Assembly: GCA_001873635.1 (NCBI GenBank)
Contig: MNZK01000059.1
Location: 1-64,000 of the forward strand
Reading direction: 5' to 3'
Source of the DNA: Porphyromonadaceae bacterium CG2_30_38_12
GTDB lineage: Bacteria > Bacteroidota > Bacteroidia > Bacteroidales > Paludibacteraceae
Length of the DNA: 64,000 nt
Part shown: piece after piece, positions 9,109 through 19,937 of the stretch
Layout: each line of letters starts with the position of its first letter
Numbering within the stretch: position 1 is the stretch's first letter
Notes under the pieces: model-generated
Databases searched by the model: none
The model's input: only the letters and a program-made list of their open reading frames with translations
Told to the model about the DNA's origin: nothing
Position numbers and translations under genes: made by a program

Positions 9109-10305
9109 ATGAATGCACTTAGAAAATTAGTAGATAAAGTGAAACCGAACTTTGAGAAAGGCGGTAAACTTGAAAAATTACATTCGGTTTTTGATGGTTT
9201 TGAAACCTTTTTATTTGTTCCAAATTCCCGCTCGAAAAATGGCACGCACATACACGATGCCATCGATACAAAACGTACAATGAGTACGGTGATTGTGGCT
9301 TTGATTCCAGCTTTGTTGTTCGGGATGTACAATGTAGGATATCAACATTATTTAGCTATTGGACAACAAGTTAGTTTCATCGATACGTTCATTTTTGGCG
9401 CATTGGGCGTGTTGCCGTTTATAGTGGTTTCTTACGGTGTTGGTTTGGGTATCGAATTTATTGTAGCGCAAATTAAAGGGCACGAAATTCAAGAAGGCTT
9501 TTTGGTATCAGGATTTCTGATACCACTTATTGTGCCTATCGACACACCACTTTGGATGGTGGCAGTAGCTACTGCTTTTGCCGTAATTTTTGCCAAAGAA
9601 GTTTTTGGTGGTACGGGAATGAATATTTTCAACATTGCCCTGATTACCCGCGTGTTTCTGTTCTTTGCTTATCCTACCTACATGTCGGGCGATACTGTTT
9701 GGGTGCGCACATCGGATACCTTTGGCTTGGGTGCCGGAAAAGTAGTCGACGGATTTTCGGGAGCTACGGTGCTGGGACAAGTTGCAACAGCTTCAAGTCC
9801 TAATATAAATATAATGAGTACCGTAGGGCAACCTTTTGGATTTTTAGATGGATTTTTAGGCTTGATTCCCGGTTCTATCGGAGAAACTTCTACGTTGGCT
9901 ATTTTGATTGGTGCTCTATTGTTATTAATCACACGCATTGCAAGTTGGAAAACAATGTTTTCGGTGTTTGCGGGAGGCGCTGTGATGGCTTATATTTTCA
10001 ACATAATCGGACCTGATACTGCTTCGGCAAATTTTCCTTGGTACAATCATTTGGTATTTGGTGGTTTTGCATTTGGTGCCGTCTTTATGGCTACCGACCC
10101 AGTGACTTCGGCGCGCACCGAAACAGGAAAATATATTTATGGTGCTCTGATAGGCATGTTTACCATTGTGGTACGTGTGTTGAATCCCGGTTATCCCGAA
10201 GGAATGATGTTGGCTATTTTACTCATGAATATATTTGCACCGCTCATCGATTACTTTATTGTGGAGGCAAATATTAAACGTCGTTTGAAAAGAGCTACCA
10301 ACTAA
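9109..10305 (+). CDS. nqrB: Na+-NQR subunit B
   Basis: Polytopic protein with the FMN-attachment-type motif 'GFSGATVLGQ'; order after nqrA. Confidence 0.95.
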   Translation: MNALRKLVDKVKPNFEKGGKLEKLHSVFDGFETFLFVPNSRSKNGTHIHDAIDTKRTMSTVIVALIPALLFGMYNVGYQHYLAIGQQVSFIDTFIFGALGVLPFIVVSYGVGLGIEFIVAQIKGHEIQEGFLVSGFLIPLIVPIDTPLWMVAVATAFAVIFAKEVFGGTGMNIFNIALITRVFLFFAYPTYMSGDTVWVRTSDTFGLGAGKVVDGFSGATVLGQVATASSPNINIMSTVGQPFGFLDGFLGLIPGSIGETSTLAILIGALLLLITRIASWKTMFSVFAGGAVMAYIFNIIGPDTASANFPWYNHLVFGGFAFGAVFMATDPVTSARTETGKYIYGALIGMFTIVVRVLNPGYPEGMMLAILLMNIFAPLIDYFIVEANIKRRLKRATN

Positions 10306-10338
10306 TTGAAAAATAAAAATTTGACAAAGGAAAAAACG

Positions 10339-11049
10339 ATGGATACAAATAAAAACGGATATACGATAGTTTATGCCACCATAATGGTTGTTATAGTGGC
10401 ATTGATGCTGTCTTTGGTGTCGGGGGCACTCAAAGAAACACAAAATCTGAATGTAAAGCTGGATAAGAAAAAACAAATACTGAGCTCGCTGCAAGTTAAT
10501 TTCGAGGGCAAAGATGCTGCGGTGCTTTACGATGAATACATTACCGAAGGTCTCGTGCTCAATTCAAAGGGTGAAACATTGGAAAAATCCAAAGATAAAA
10601 CTTTTGAAATAGATGTGTTGAAAGAATTAGCTAAAAAATTGGATCAGAGAAAATTGCCTATCTATATTGCACAAGTAGATGGCAACACTAAATACATTAT
10701 TACGCTACGCGGAACAGGGCTTTGGGGACCAATATGGGGTTACATTGCTCTCAACGATGACAAGAGCACCGTGTTTGGAACCTATTTTTCGCACGCCAGC
10801 GAAACGCCCGGATTGGGAGCTAACATAACTGAAGCACCTTTTCAACAACAATTTGTTGGCAAACATATCTTAAATACTAAGAATGAATTTGTTTCGATAG
10901 CCGTACTTAAAGCCGGACAAACAACAGAAGGGCAGGACAAAATAGACGCCATATCGGGAGGAACAATCACCAGTAAAGGTGTTGAAAAAATGCTTTTGGA
11001 CTGTTTATCACAATACGATGAATTTTTTAAAACTGGAGGAATTAACTAA
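10339..11049 (+). CDS. nqrC: Na+-NQR subunit C
   Basis: Single N-terminal TM plus 'AISGGTITSKGVEKML' flavinylation-type motif. ATG at 10339 preferred to TTG at 10306. Confidence 0.93.
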   Translation: MDTNKNGYTIVYATIMVVIVALMLSLVSGALKETQNLNVKLDKKKQILSSLQVNFEGKDAAVLYDEYITEGLVLNSKGETLEKSKDKTFEIDVLKELAKKLDQRKLPIYIAQVDGNTKYIITLRGTGLWGPIWGYIALNDDKSTVFGTYFSHASETPGLGANITEAPFQQQFVGKHILNTKNEFVSIAVLKAGQTTEGQDKIDAISGGTITSKGVEKMLLDCLSQYDEFFKTGGIN

Positions 11050-11678
11050 TGGGAAAATTAATATCAGAAAAAACAAAACAAGTTTTCTTAGGACCACTAA
11101 GTAAAAACAATCCAATTGGTGTTCAGGTACTTGGTATTTGCTCCGCATTGGCAGTAACTGCAAATTTAAAGCCCGCATTGGTTATGGGCATATCGGTTAC
11201 AGTTATAGTTGCTTTCTCCAATGTCATCATCTCATTGCTGCGCAATACCATTCCAAATCGTATTCGTATCATTGTACAATTGGTGGTAGTAGCTGCTTTG
11301 GTAACAGTAGTTAGTGAAGTGCTGAAAGCTTATGCTTACGATGTGAGTGTGAAATTATCGGTATATATTGGTTTAATTATAACCAATTGTATCTTAATGG
11401 GACGCCTCGAAGCATTTGCTATGGCTAATAAACCATGGGAATCGTTTGTTGATGGCTTAGGTAACGGCTTAGGTTATGCGGTTATTTTAGTAATCGTTGG
11501 CTTTTTTCGTGAAATTTTTGGAGCAGGGTCGCTTTTGGGATTTCGCATCATACCACAATCGTTTTATGATGCCGGTTACAGCAACAACGGTTTGATGATG
11601 ATGCCTCCTATGGCATTAATTATTATTGCAGTAATTATTTGGATACATAGGAGTTTAAACAAAGAATTACAGGAATAA
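11049..11678 (+). CDS. nqrD: Na+-NQR subunit D
   Basis: Rnf/Nqr membrane family, 'GPLSKNNPIGVQVLGICSALAVT...NCILMGRLEAFAMANKPWESFVDGLGNGLGYA'. Confidence 0.95.
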   Translation: MGKLISEKTKQVFLGPLSKNNPIGVQVLGICSALAVTANLKPALVMGISVTVIVAFSNVIISLLRNTIPNRIRIIVQLVVVAALVTVVSEVLKAYAYDVSVKLSVYIGLIITNCILMGRLEAFAMANKPWESFVDGLGNGLGYAVILVIVGFFREIFGAGSLLGFRIIPQSFYDAGYSNNGLMMMPPMALIIIAVIIWIHRSLNKELQE

Positions 11679-11785
11679 CATACCTTTTTCCCTTTTTTAG
11701 CAAAAGGCAACAAATATAAATTAGGATTTATAATCAAGAATTGCTCTAAGACCGCAGCGGTTGTAGGAGAAGAAATAAAAAAAAT

Positions 11786-12403
11786 ATGGAAAACGTAGCC
11801 AGTATATTTGTGAAGTCGATATTTGTCGACAATATGATATTTGCTTATTTTCTCGGAATGTGCTCTTATCTTGCTGTTTCGAAAAATGTAAAAACATCGA
11901 TTGGTTTAGGAGCAGCCGTAATTTTCGTTTTGGTAATTACTCTGCCACTTAATTATCTTTTAGAAACGTATGTTTTAAGGGAAGGAGCTTTAGCATGGCT
12001 GGGTCCTAATTTTAAAACACTCGATTTAAGTTATCTTTCATTTATTCTTTTTATAGCCGTAATTGCTGCTATGACACAGTTGGTGGAAATGGCTGTTGAA
12101 AAGTTTACGCCCTCTTTATATGCCTCGTTGGGTATTTTTTTGCCTCTTATAGCTGTAAACTGTTCTATCATGGGCGGGTCTTTGTTTATGCAACAGCGAG
12201 CTTTTAATAGTATCGTTGAAGCTACTTCTTTCGCTGCCGGCTCGGGAGTGGGTTGGTTGCTTGCTATTGTAGGCTTAGCTGCTATTCGCGAAAAAATGGA
12301 GTACTCTCAGGTTCCCTTACCACTTCGGGGTTTGGGTATTACTTTTATTACGGTGGCTTTAATGGCTTTAGCCTTTTTAAGTTTCTCCGGATTAAAAATA
12401 TAG
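11786..12403 (+). CDS. nqrE: Na+-NQR subunit E
   Basis: Rnf/Nqr membrane family, '[32 protein letters not shown]...[16 protein letters not shown]'. Confidence 0.95.
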   Translation: MENVASIFVKSIFVDNMIFAYFLGMCSYLAVSKNVKTSIGLGAAVIFVLVITLPLNYLLETYVLREGALAWLGPNFKTLDLSYLSFILFIAVIAAMTQLVEMAVEKFTPSLYASLGIFLPLIAVNCSIMGGSLFMQQRAFNSIVEATSFAAGSGVGWLLAIVGLAAIREKMEYSQVPLPLRGLGITFITVALMALAFLSFSGLKI

Positions 12404-12511
12404 TTCCGAAATCGATATTCAATTAATTTCATTTAATACAGTAATTATTAACACTTTTAAACGCAGCAACTAATTTTTTACTACAAAAAAAGGTATGCTC
12501 GAATTATAATT

Positions 12512-13759
12512 ATGGATACACAACTCCTCATAACCAGTTTAGTCGTTTTTCTATTGGTTATTCTACTTTTAGTGGTTTTCTTGTTGGTTGCCAAACGGTT
12601 TTTAGTAGCTTCGGGCGATGTTACTATCACTATTAATGGAGAAAAAGATGTGATTGCTCCAGCAGGAAGCACACTGCTGAGTACTCTATCCCAACAAAGT
12701 ATTTTTTTGCCTTCGGCTTGTGGCGGCGGAGGTTCATGCGCTCAATGCCGTTGTCAGGTATTAGAGGGCGGTGGCGAAATACTACCTACCGAAACCGTAC
12801 ATTTTTCACGCAAAGAGATAAAAGATAATTGGCGTTTAGGCTGCCAGGTGAAAGTGAAAAATGACCTGAAAGTTAAAATGGATGAATCGATATTGGGCGT
12901 TAAAAAATGGGAATGTGAAGTGGTCTCTAATCGTAATGTAGCTACTTTTATTAAAGAATTTGTTGTGAAATTACCTGTGGGTGAGCATTTGAATTTTACT
13001 TCAGGTGGGTATATCCAAATTGACATACCAGAGTTTGAACTGAAATTTGAGGATTTCAATGTGGAAGAACAATTTAGAGGAGACTGGGATAAGTTCAAAT
13101 TATGGGGATTAACGTGTAAAAACACAGAACCAACCATGCGCGCTTATTCCATGGCTAATTATCCTGCTGAAGGTGATATTGTAATGCTGAACGTGCGTAT
13201 TGCGACCCCTCCATTCGACCGTGCAAAAGGTGGCTGGGCTGATGTGAATCCGGGCATTGCCTCTTCCTATATTTACGGTCTTAAACCAGGTGACAAAGTT
13301 CAGGTTTCAGGTGCTTTCGGTGAATTTTTCCCTCAATTAGACTCCAAGCGCGAGATGCTTTACGTGGGTGGTGGTGCCGGAATGGCTCCTTTGCGTTCGC
13401 ATCTTTTACACTTACTTAAAATTCTTAAAATATCCGATCGAAAAATATCCTATTGGTATGGTGCTCGCTCTAAAAAAGAAATTTTTTACGAGGAAGATTT
13501 CAGAGCATTGGAACAAGAATTTCCAAATTTCAAATTGCATATAGCACTTAGTGAACCACAACCAGAAGATAATTGGACAGGCTTGGTAGGCTTTATTCAT
13601 CAGGTGATTTACAACGAATACTTATCGAAACACGATGCACCTGAGGATATTGAATACTATATGTGTGGTCCTGGACCAATGGCAAAAGCTGTTGAAGGTA
13701 TGTTAGATAGCTTGGGGGTTGATCGTGAAATGTTACGATTCGACGATTTTGGAGCTTAA
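12512..13759 (+). CDS. nqrF: Na+-NQR subunit F
   Basis: 2Fe-2S motif 'SACGGGGSCAQCRCQV' and ferredoxin-reductase-type domain ('RAYSMANYP', 'LYVGGGAGMAPLRSH'). Confidence 0.96.
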   Translation: MDTQLLITSLVVFLLVILLLVVFLLVAKRFLVASGDVTITINGEKDVIAPAGSTLLSTLSQQSIFLPSACGGGGSCAQCRCQVLEGGGEILPTETVHFSRKEIKDNWRLGCQVKVKNDLKVKMDESILGVKKWECEVVSNRNVATFIKEFVVKLPVGEHLNFTSGGYIQIDIPEFELKFEDFNVEEQFRGDWDKFKLWGLTCKNTEPTMRAYSMANYPAEGDIVMLNVRIATPPFDRAKGGWADVNPGIASSYIYGLKPGDKVQVSGAFGEFFPQLDSKREMLYVGGGAGMAPLRSHLLHLLKILKISDRKISYWYGARSKKEIFYEEDFRALEQEFPNFKLHIALSEPQPEDNWTGLVGFIHQVIYNEYLSKHDAPEDIEYYMCGPGPMAKAVEGMLDSLGVDREMLRFDDFGA

Positions 13760-13788
13760 TGACAAAACCTTAGTCACACAAACCCAAC

Positions 13789-14340
13789 ATGCACAAAACT
13801 GAACAACAATTCGATGAAGTAGCCGCTTCGTGTCGAGACATTTTCTATAAGAAAATGAAAGATTATGGTGCTTCCTGGCGCATACTCAGGCTGCAATCTG
13901 TTACTGATCAGATATTTATAAAAGCAAACCGTATTAGAAGCATCGAAACGAAAGGTATAGCTAAAGTGGATGAAGGGATTCGCTCCGAGCTGATAGCTAT
14001 TGTCAATTATGGTGTTATTGGATTGATTCAGTTGGCATTGGGCTTTTCGGATGTTGATGATTTAAATCTCGAAAAAGGCATGGCACTTTACGACAAATAC
14101 GTGCGGGATGCTAAAACCTTGATGTTGTCCAAAAACCATGACTATGACGAGGCTTGGCGCACCATGCGTATGACTTCGTTCACTGATTTGATATTGATGA
14201 AGATTTATCGGACGAAACAAATTGAAGACAATCAGGGAATAACCATGATTTCTGAAGGGGTTGATGCTAATTATTTTGACATGATTAATTATGCTGTTTT
14301 CGGATTAATTAAAATGAATGAAGAAGAACAAAATGCCTAA
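13789..14340 (+). CDS. DUF1599-domain protein
   Basis: Two repeats of the 'KKMKDYGASWRILRLQSVTDQIFIKANRIRSIE' / 'LSKNHDYDEAWRTMRMTSFTDLILMKIYRTKQIE' type. Confidence 0.85.
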   Translation: MHKTEQQFDEVAASCRDIFYKKMKDYGASWRILRLQSVTDQIFIKANRIRSIETKGIAKVDEGIRSELIAIVNYGVIGLIQLALGFSDVDDLNLEKGMALYDKYVRDAKTLMLSKNHDYDEAWRTMRMTSFTDLILMKIYRTKQIEDNQGITMISEGVDANYFDMINYAVFGLIKMNEEEQNA

Positions 14341-15460
14341 CAAAATGCTTAACAAAAACCAGTCTAAATTCAATACCACGCTTTTACTTTTAGGCAGGTT
14401 TGTTCTCGGTGCTGTTTTTGTTTTTTCTGGTTTTGTTAAAGCCATTGACCCGTTAGGTTCCACCTATAAATTTCAAGATTATTTCGCAGCATTCGGTGGT
14501 GCTTTTTACGGACTAACAGACTATGCTTTTTTTCTTGCTATTGCCTTATCAACCATAGAATTAAGTATTGGGCTTAATTTTCTGACTGGCGTACATGTAC
14601 GCATTACCGCATGGGTTGCTTTGGGTTTTATGCTTGTAATGACGCCAATTACGCTTTACATTGCACTAACAAATCCGGTTTCGGACTGTGGCTGTTTTGG
14701 CGATGCTCTTGTGATTACCAATTGGCAAACTTTTTATAAAAATATTTTTCTACTGGCACTTGTAATCAGTTTATTGTTCACTACCAAGCACTTAATAGTG
14801 TTTTTATCCAAAAGAGCATCCTCTATTTTAACAGTTTTATTTGTAATTGTAGGTGTAAGCATTTCAATCTATGCATACAACCATTTGATGCCAATCGATT
14901 TTTTGCCTTATAAGGTTGGTGTGCATATACCCGATGCAATGGCTATGCCCAAGGATGCAGCTGTTGATGTGTACGAAACAACTTTTATTTATGAAAAAAA
15001 CGGTTCTCAAAAAGAGTTTACATTGGATAACTATCCAGCCAATGATAGTACTTGGAAATTTATTGACCAAAAAACTACGTTGATAAAAGAGGGATACAAA
15101 CCACCTATTCATAATTTTACCATATTCAATAAGTACAACGACGATATCACAGCGAATGTTTTGAGCTACGAAGGATATACTTATTTGCTCATTATGTACG
15201 ATTTACAAAAAACTTCCAGTGAAGGAGCACAGGCTGGAGAAACTTTTTATAAAAAAATAAAGAATAAACATCTCCAATTTATGGCTTTAACTGCCTCTTC
15301 CGACAATGAAATAGCTGCTTTTACGGACAGAAACAAACTTAGTTTTGAATTTTTCAAAGCGGACCCCATTACACTCAAAACAATGATTCGTGCAAATCCA
15401 GGATTAATGCTTGTGAAAAATGGAACTATCATCGGCAAGTGGCATTGGAAAGATTTTTGA
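14318..15460 (+). CDS. BT_3928-family protein with DoxX-like membrane domain
   Basis: N-terminal 'GRFVLGAVFVFSGFVKAIDPLGSTYKFQDYF...SDCGCFGDALVITNWQTFYKN'; sits between the DUF1599 gene and tpiA. Confidence 0.82.
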   Translation: MKKNKMPNKMLNKNQSKFNTTLLLLGRFVLGAVFVFSGFVKAIDPLGSTYKFQDYFAAFGGAFYGLTDYAFFLAIALSTIELSIGLNFLTGVHVRITAWVALGFMLVMTPITLYIALTNPVSDCGCFGDALVITNWQTFYKNIFLLALVISLLFTTKHLIVFLSKRASSILTVLFVIVGVSISIYAYNHLMPIDFLPYKVGVHIPDAMAMPKDAAVDVYETTFIYEKNGSQKEFTLDNYPANDSTWKFIDQKTTLIKEGYKPPIHNFTIFNKYNDDITANVLSYEGYTYLLIMYDLQKTSSEGAQAGETFYKKIKNKHLQFMALTASSDNEIAAFTDRNKLSFEFFKADPITLKTMIRANPGLMLVKNGTIIGKWHWKDF

Positions 15461-15505
15461 ATAGCGAATAATCATCATATTTAACATAATTAAAATAGAC
15501 AGAAA

Positions 15506-16261
15506 ATGAGAAAAAACATTGTTGCAGGAAACTGGAAAATGAACAAAACTTTGCAAGAAGGTTTGGCTTTAGCAACCGAATTGAACGAATCATTAGCAGG
15601 TGTAACACCAAATTGCGATGTCGTTATCGGTACTCCTTTTATTCATTTAGCAAGTGTGGCTGCTGCCATTGATACGAACAAAATTGCTGTTGCAGCTCAA
15701 AACATTGCCGACAAAGATTCAGGTGCTTTCACGGGTGAAGTGAGTGCAGCTATGGTGAAATCAACTGGTGCCAGCTACGTAATTTTGGGACATTCCGAGC
15801 GTCGCGAATATTATGGTGAAACAAGCGAAACCTTGAATAAAAAAGTAACTTTGGCATTAGCAAATGGCTTAACACCCATCTATTGCTGTGGCGAATCGTT
15901 GGAAATTCGGAACGCAAACACTCAAAATGATTTTGTTAAAAATCAGTTAGACGAAACTATTTTCAATTTATCAGCCGACGATTTTTCCAAGCTTGCAATT
16001 GCTTACGAACCTATTTGGGCAATAGGTACTGGTGTAACAGCATCCACTGCGCAGGCTCAGGATATGTTGCAATTCATTCGTAGTATTATCGCTGCCAAGT
16101 TTGGTGCCGACATTGCTCAAAACACTTCTATTCTATACGGTGGAAGCTGCAATGCAAAAAATGCTGCTGAATTATTTTCACAACCCGACATTGATGGTGG
16201 TTTGATTGGGGGTGCATCGTTGAAAGCAGCAGATTTCAAAGCGATTATCGACGCTTTTTGA
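15506..16261 (+). CDS. tpiA: Triosephosphate isomerase
   Basis: '[15 protein letters not shown]', '[14 protein letters not shown]', '[11 protein letters not shown]', '[12 protein letters not shown]'. Confidence 0.98.
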   Translation: MRKNIVAGNWKMNKTLQEGLALATELNESLAGVTPNCDVVIGTPFIHLASVAAAIDTNKIAVAAQNIADKDSGAFTGEVSAAMVKSTGASYVILGHSERREYYGETSETLNKKVTLALANGLTPIYCCGESLEIRNANTQNDFVKNQLDETIFNLSADDFSKLAIAYEPIWAIGTGVTASTAQAQDMLQFIRSIIAAKFGADIAQNTSILYGGSCNAKNAAELFSQPDIDGGLIGGASLKAADFKAIIDAF

Positions 16262-16385
16262 ATTAGGGGAATTAGTCGCTAATAGAAATTAGAGCTAAAT
16301 TAAAGTCTATAACATCGGTTTGTAAAGTATATTCAATTTAAAAATTGCGTATCTTTGCAAACCGTTTTTTTATATTGCCAATCGA

Positions 16386-16994
16386 ATGATTATAAAGCTC
16401 TACGAAGAAAATCCCAATCCAGCTGAAATACGACGCATAGTAGCTGTTTTGCGCACAGGAGGTATCATAATTATACCCACTGACACGGTATATGCCTTTG
16501 CATGCAGTATTTTTAATCAGGCGGGTGTGGAGTTTATTGCAAAGTTAAAAAATCATGATTTGCGTCGCAATAATCTTTCCTTTATATGTCATGCGTTGAA
16601 CCAAGTTAGTGAATTTGCCAAAATGGATGATTTTGCATTTCGAATTATGAAAAAAAATCTTCCGGGACCTATCACGTTCATTTTGCAGGGAAGTAGCAAA
16701 TTGCCGAAACTATTCAAAAACAAAAAAACAGTAGGAATTCGTATGCCCGCCAACTCAATTGCTTTAGAAATTGTACGTGAGTTAGGTAATCCGCTAATGG
16801 TGAGCTCAATATTTACCGACGATGAAACTACTGAATACATTACCGACCCTGAGTTGATAGAAGAAAAATATGGCAGTCAGGTAGATTTGGTTATCGATGG
16901 CGGCATGGGAGGAATTTTCCATTCAACTATAATAGATTGTACGGAGGATGAGCCCAGTATTGTGCGTCAAGGCAAAGCAAACTTAGTGTTTTAA
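16386..16994 (+). CDS. Sua5/YciO/YrdC-family (threonylcarbamoyl-AMP synthase-like)
   Basis: 'GGIIIIPTDTVYAFACSIFN...KKTVGIRMPANSIALEIV...STIIDCTEDEPSIVRQGK'. Confidence 0.93.
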   Translation: MIIKLYEENPNPAEIRRIVAVLRTGGIIIIPTDTVYAFACSIFNQAGVEFIAKLKNHDLRRNNLSFICHALNQVSEFAKMDDFAFRIMKKNLPGPITFILQGSSKLPKLFKNKKTVGIRMPANSIALEIVRELGNPLMVSSIFTDDETTEYITDPELIEEKYGSQVDLVIDGGMGGIFHSTIIDCTEDEPSIVRQGKANLVF

Positions 16995-16995
16995 A

Positions 16996-17511
16996 TTATT
17001 CCTTAAACCAACCGGCATACATGGCATAGTTGTGTGCAATTTTCCGATTCATTTCATTCGTTTTTTCGGGTTCTACGTTTTTTACAAACTTAGCGGGTAC
17101 ACCAGCCCAGAGTGTATAAGGAGCTATTATTGTGTTGCTTAGCACCAAAGCCCCAGCAGCTACAATGGCACCTTCGCCCACATGCGCATAATCGAGCAAG
17201 GTTGCACCCATCCCAATGAGTGCGTAATCGTCGATGCGCGCACCGTGTACAGTAACATTATGACCGATAGATACATAGTTGCCAATTTCTACCGTGGATT
17301 TTTCGTAGAGCGTGTGCAAAACAGAGCCGTCCTGGATATTTACATGGTTGCCTATGCGAATGGCATTTACATCGCCGCGCAACACAGCATTGAACCAGAC
17401 ACTACAACCATCGCCAAGGACTACATCACCTACTAAAGTTGCATTTTCAGCTAAAAAACAATCTTCACCAATGACAGGTTGAAAGCCTCGTACTTCTTTA
17501 ATTAATGCCAT
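16996..17511 (-). CDS. Gamma carbonic anhydrase-family hexapeptide protein
   Basis: Hexapeptide repeats 'GDGCSVWFNAVLRGDVNAIRIGNHVNIQDGSVLHT...VSIGHNVTVHGARIDDYALIGMGA'. Confidence 0.93.
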   Translation of the reverse strand: MALIKEVRGFQPVIGEDCFLAENATLVGDVVLGDGCSVWFNAVLRGDVNAIRIGNHVNIQDGSVLHTLYEKSTVEIGNYVSIGHNVTVHGARIDDYALIGMGATLLDYAHVGEGAIVAAGALVLSNTIIAPYTLWAGVPAKFVKNVEPEKTNEMNRKIAHNYAMYAGWFKE

Positions 17512-17744
17512 GAAATAGTATTTTAATTATGTGTAAAATGAGTATCTAAAAACAAAAAACTTTGCAAAAGTACAATGAATGAATGAACTCACCAAAAGCA
17601 AAACTTAAAACAGCTGCTGATACTAAAGGCTAAAGGCATGAAAAATGACTAAATCAGTGTAATAATAAAGAATTTGGAGCAATGTTTACAACTCTGGTTA
17701 TTCGTATTTAGTCATTTCTGGGTTTTGTTTATCCATACGCATCA

Positions 17745-18228
17745 CAAAGATTTTATCTTACCACCAAAACTGTACGGCATATACTATGACTGGCATACGG
17801 ACTGAAATTGCGAAGGCACGAAAATATAGTATCGTTACGGTCGAAAGCCGCCGCATCGATAAAATATACCCAATGGAATTGCTTATCGTCCAAGCCACTA
17901 TCCTGTCCGTAACCGGCTGGATAACCAATATCCGAACTCCAGATAGCATTGTAATAAAACAAGAAAGCTAATTCACCATTTTCTGCCTTGAACCAATTTT
18001 CGAGGCGAGTTTTTAATCTAATAGCTTATAGTGCGAAGCAATATTGCCCATTTCGTTGGCAATGCGCACAGTTTGCATCAATTGATTGAAAACCAATCGC
18101 CCGGAGGTGCAGTACGGTAACTACCACTATCCAGTGAAACGAATTGGGAATAGGCAGTAAAAGTAAACAGTAAAAGTAAAGATAGGAAAAGAAGCCCCCA
18201 ACAATTTTTCGTAATTAAGTTTTAAATA
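17745..18228 (-). pseudogene. GH81 endo-beta-1,3-glucanase remnant (signal peptide plus fragment of catalytic core)
   Basis: Minus strand encodes signal-peptide-like 'KNCWGLLFLSLLLLFTFTAYSQFVSLDSGSYRTAPPGDWFSIN*', then 'QLMQTVRIANEMGNIASHYKLLD*', then in another frame 'KTRLENWFKAENGELAFLFYYNAIWSSDIGYPAGYGQDSGLDDKQFHWVYFIDAAAF', like the GH81 'WxTLIGYPxxYGxxxxLNDHHFHYGYFxxAAA' core. Confidence 0.75.
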
Positions 18229-18250
18229 AACAGATGGAGCTAATTAAGGA

Positions 18251-18286
18251 AAAAAAAGTCCGCAATGATAAACATTGCGGACTTTT
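18251..18286 (-). terminator. Intrinsic terminator downstream of the CBM/T9SS gene
   Basis: Perfect 14-bp stem AAAAGTCCGCAATG-ataaa-CATTGCGGACTTTT next to an A/T run, just 3' of the gene ending at 18300. Confidence 0.8.
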
Positions 18287-18299
18287 AAGAATAAGCAGC

Positions 18300-19637
18300 T
18301 TATAATTTTGAAATTTTCTGAGTAGAAACTTCACCATTCGCCATTTTAGCCACTACAAAATAATTGCCAGCAGCTAAATCAGAAATATCAACAGTTCTCG
18401 AATTGGCATTCAATACTTCGGTTCTGATAGATTGACCAACGATATTACGAATTGTAATTTCGCTAATTGCTGATTCGGCTTTGATGGTTAATTTATTCAT
18501 AACTGGGTTAGGATAAATATTAAAATTGGCTGTTTTAGTATTTACTATTCCACTGATTACTGTGTTTTTATGCAAATAAATATTATCGTACCACACATAA
18601 GAAACATTTGCAGTGGTTATTCCAATTTGAGCTACATCATTACGAGCCAAACCACCTGCTACTACGCCACCTAAAGCTGTAATTGGCACATCAACAGATA
18701 CCCATTGATTTGCTACTAATTGAGGTGTAGTACCTCCGTTTATATTCACTTCTAAAGCTGAACTTTCGCCATCACCTCCATTAAAATTGACCAATTTTAG
18801 ATTAAAAACATCACCGGTTAGGTCGGTATCAGTAATATAAAAATCAAAATGTAAGTGAGTGAAACTTGTTAAATCTTTTCTATTTGTTGAGAAATCAATT
18901 CCCTGACAAACTATTCCAGCATTCTTTTTTAATGTTTTATTATCTGCTATCATAACTTCAGTTGTAGCAGCACCACCGCACCATCCTGCATCAAAATTAT
19001 TTACTGTAATGTTTGTGTAGGCATCGCTGTAAATAGATACAACATCTTCGGCTGCTCTTGCTGGAGGAGTTGGTGCTGCTATGGTTGGTACTATGACGCA
19101 AGGTCCACATGATCCACCACAATCGATACCTGTTTCATCTCCATCCTGCACGCCATTGTTACAAGTTGTAGTAACTTCCATCAATGAAACATTGTCGATC
19201 CCAACAAATCCTGCAGCAGCACCCATGTCAAATATTATTCTACTGTTAGCATCAGTTGCAGGAGCAATAAATGTTAATTCAAAAGCTTTTGAAGTGGCAA
19301 TAAGATTAACTGTTTTAGTATCACTAGACCATGGGTCATGATTTAATCCGATACCTACAATCATAGTTCTTTCACGATCCGACCAAGCATCAAATTTTAA
19401 TTGATACGATTTTCCAGCTGTTAAACTCAAAACATAGCTTAAATTTACATCCCAAGGATTTGCTGCGACTGTAACGTTGGCTGAATTATAACTATTCGCA
19501 TTTTCAGTAACAACATTAGCTGCATTACCAGACCATCCGGTTGCTCCGGCTTCAAAGTTACCATTAGTAACTAATTCTTGTGCATAACTAATTGTAGCTA
19601 AAAAGATAACTACAAATAAGAGTGAAATTTTTTTCAT
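18300..19637 (-). CDS. Secreted CBM4-like / glucan-binding protein with T9SS sorting domain, no catalytic domain recognised
   Basis: Signal peptide; 'LVTNGNFEAGATGWSG...SYVLSLTAGKSYQLKFDAWSD' CBM4_9-like; 'CNNGVQDGDETGIDCGGSCGPC' linker; C-terminal 'NFNIYPNPVMNKLTIKAESAISEITIRNIVGQ...GNYFVVAKMANGEVSTQKISKL'. Confidence 0.8.
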   Translation of the reverse strand: MKKISLLFVVIFLATISYAQELVTNGNFEAGATGWSGNAANVVTENANSYNSANVTVAANPWDVNLSYVLSLTAGKSYQLKFDAWSDRERTMIVGIGLNHDPWSSDTKTVNLIATSKAFELTFIAPATDANSRIIFDMGAAAGFVGIDNVSLMEVTTTCNNGVQDGDETGIDCGGSCGPCVIVPTIAAPTPPARAAEDVVSIYSDAYTNITVNNFDAGWCGGAATTEVMIADNKTLKKNAGIVCQGIDFSTNRKDLTSFTHLHFDFYITDTDLTGDVFNLKLVNFNGGDGESSALEVNINGGTTPQLVANQWVSVDVPITALGGVVAGGLARNDVAQIGITTANVSYVWYDNIYLHKNTVISGIVNTKTANFNIYPNPVMNKLTIKAESAISEITIRNIVGQSIRTEVLNANSRTVDISDLAAGNYFVVAKMANGEVSTQKISKL

Positions 19638-19937
19638 TTTGTAATAATTTAATTGTTTGTAATAATAATAATAGAATTTAAAAATTTAATCTCGTAAATA
19701 TATCTTGTTCACTGTCAATGCAAATGTAGCGTAGATTCGAATAAATTAAACAGATTTTTACTACGCAAAATTTTCAAAATAGCTAAAAATTAGTACACAA
19801 TACTACGTCAATTGCAATGTTATATTTATGATAATCAGCATTATATGAAATATTATGTTGTGTAACATATTTGGCATACAATGTGGAGGATTTAAAGCGT
19901 GGGTTAAAAGGCAGATTTCAACAATCTTTATTCACCA

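Noticed and set aside
10939-11000. Loss of the NqrC flavinylation motif (SGGT instead of SGAT)
   Set aside because: The Thr and surrounding context are kept (SGGTITS); this is probably ordinary variation.
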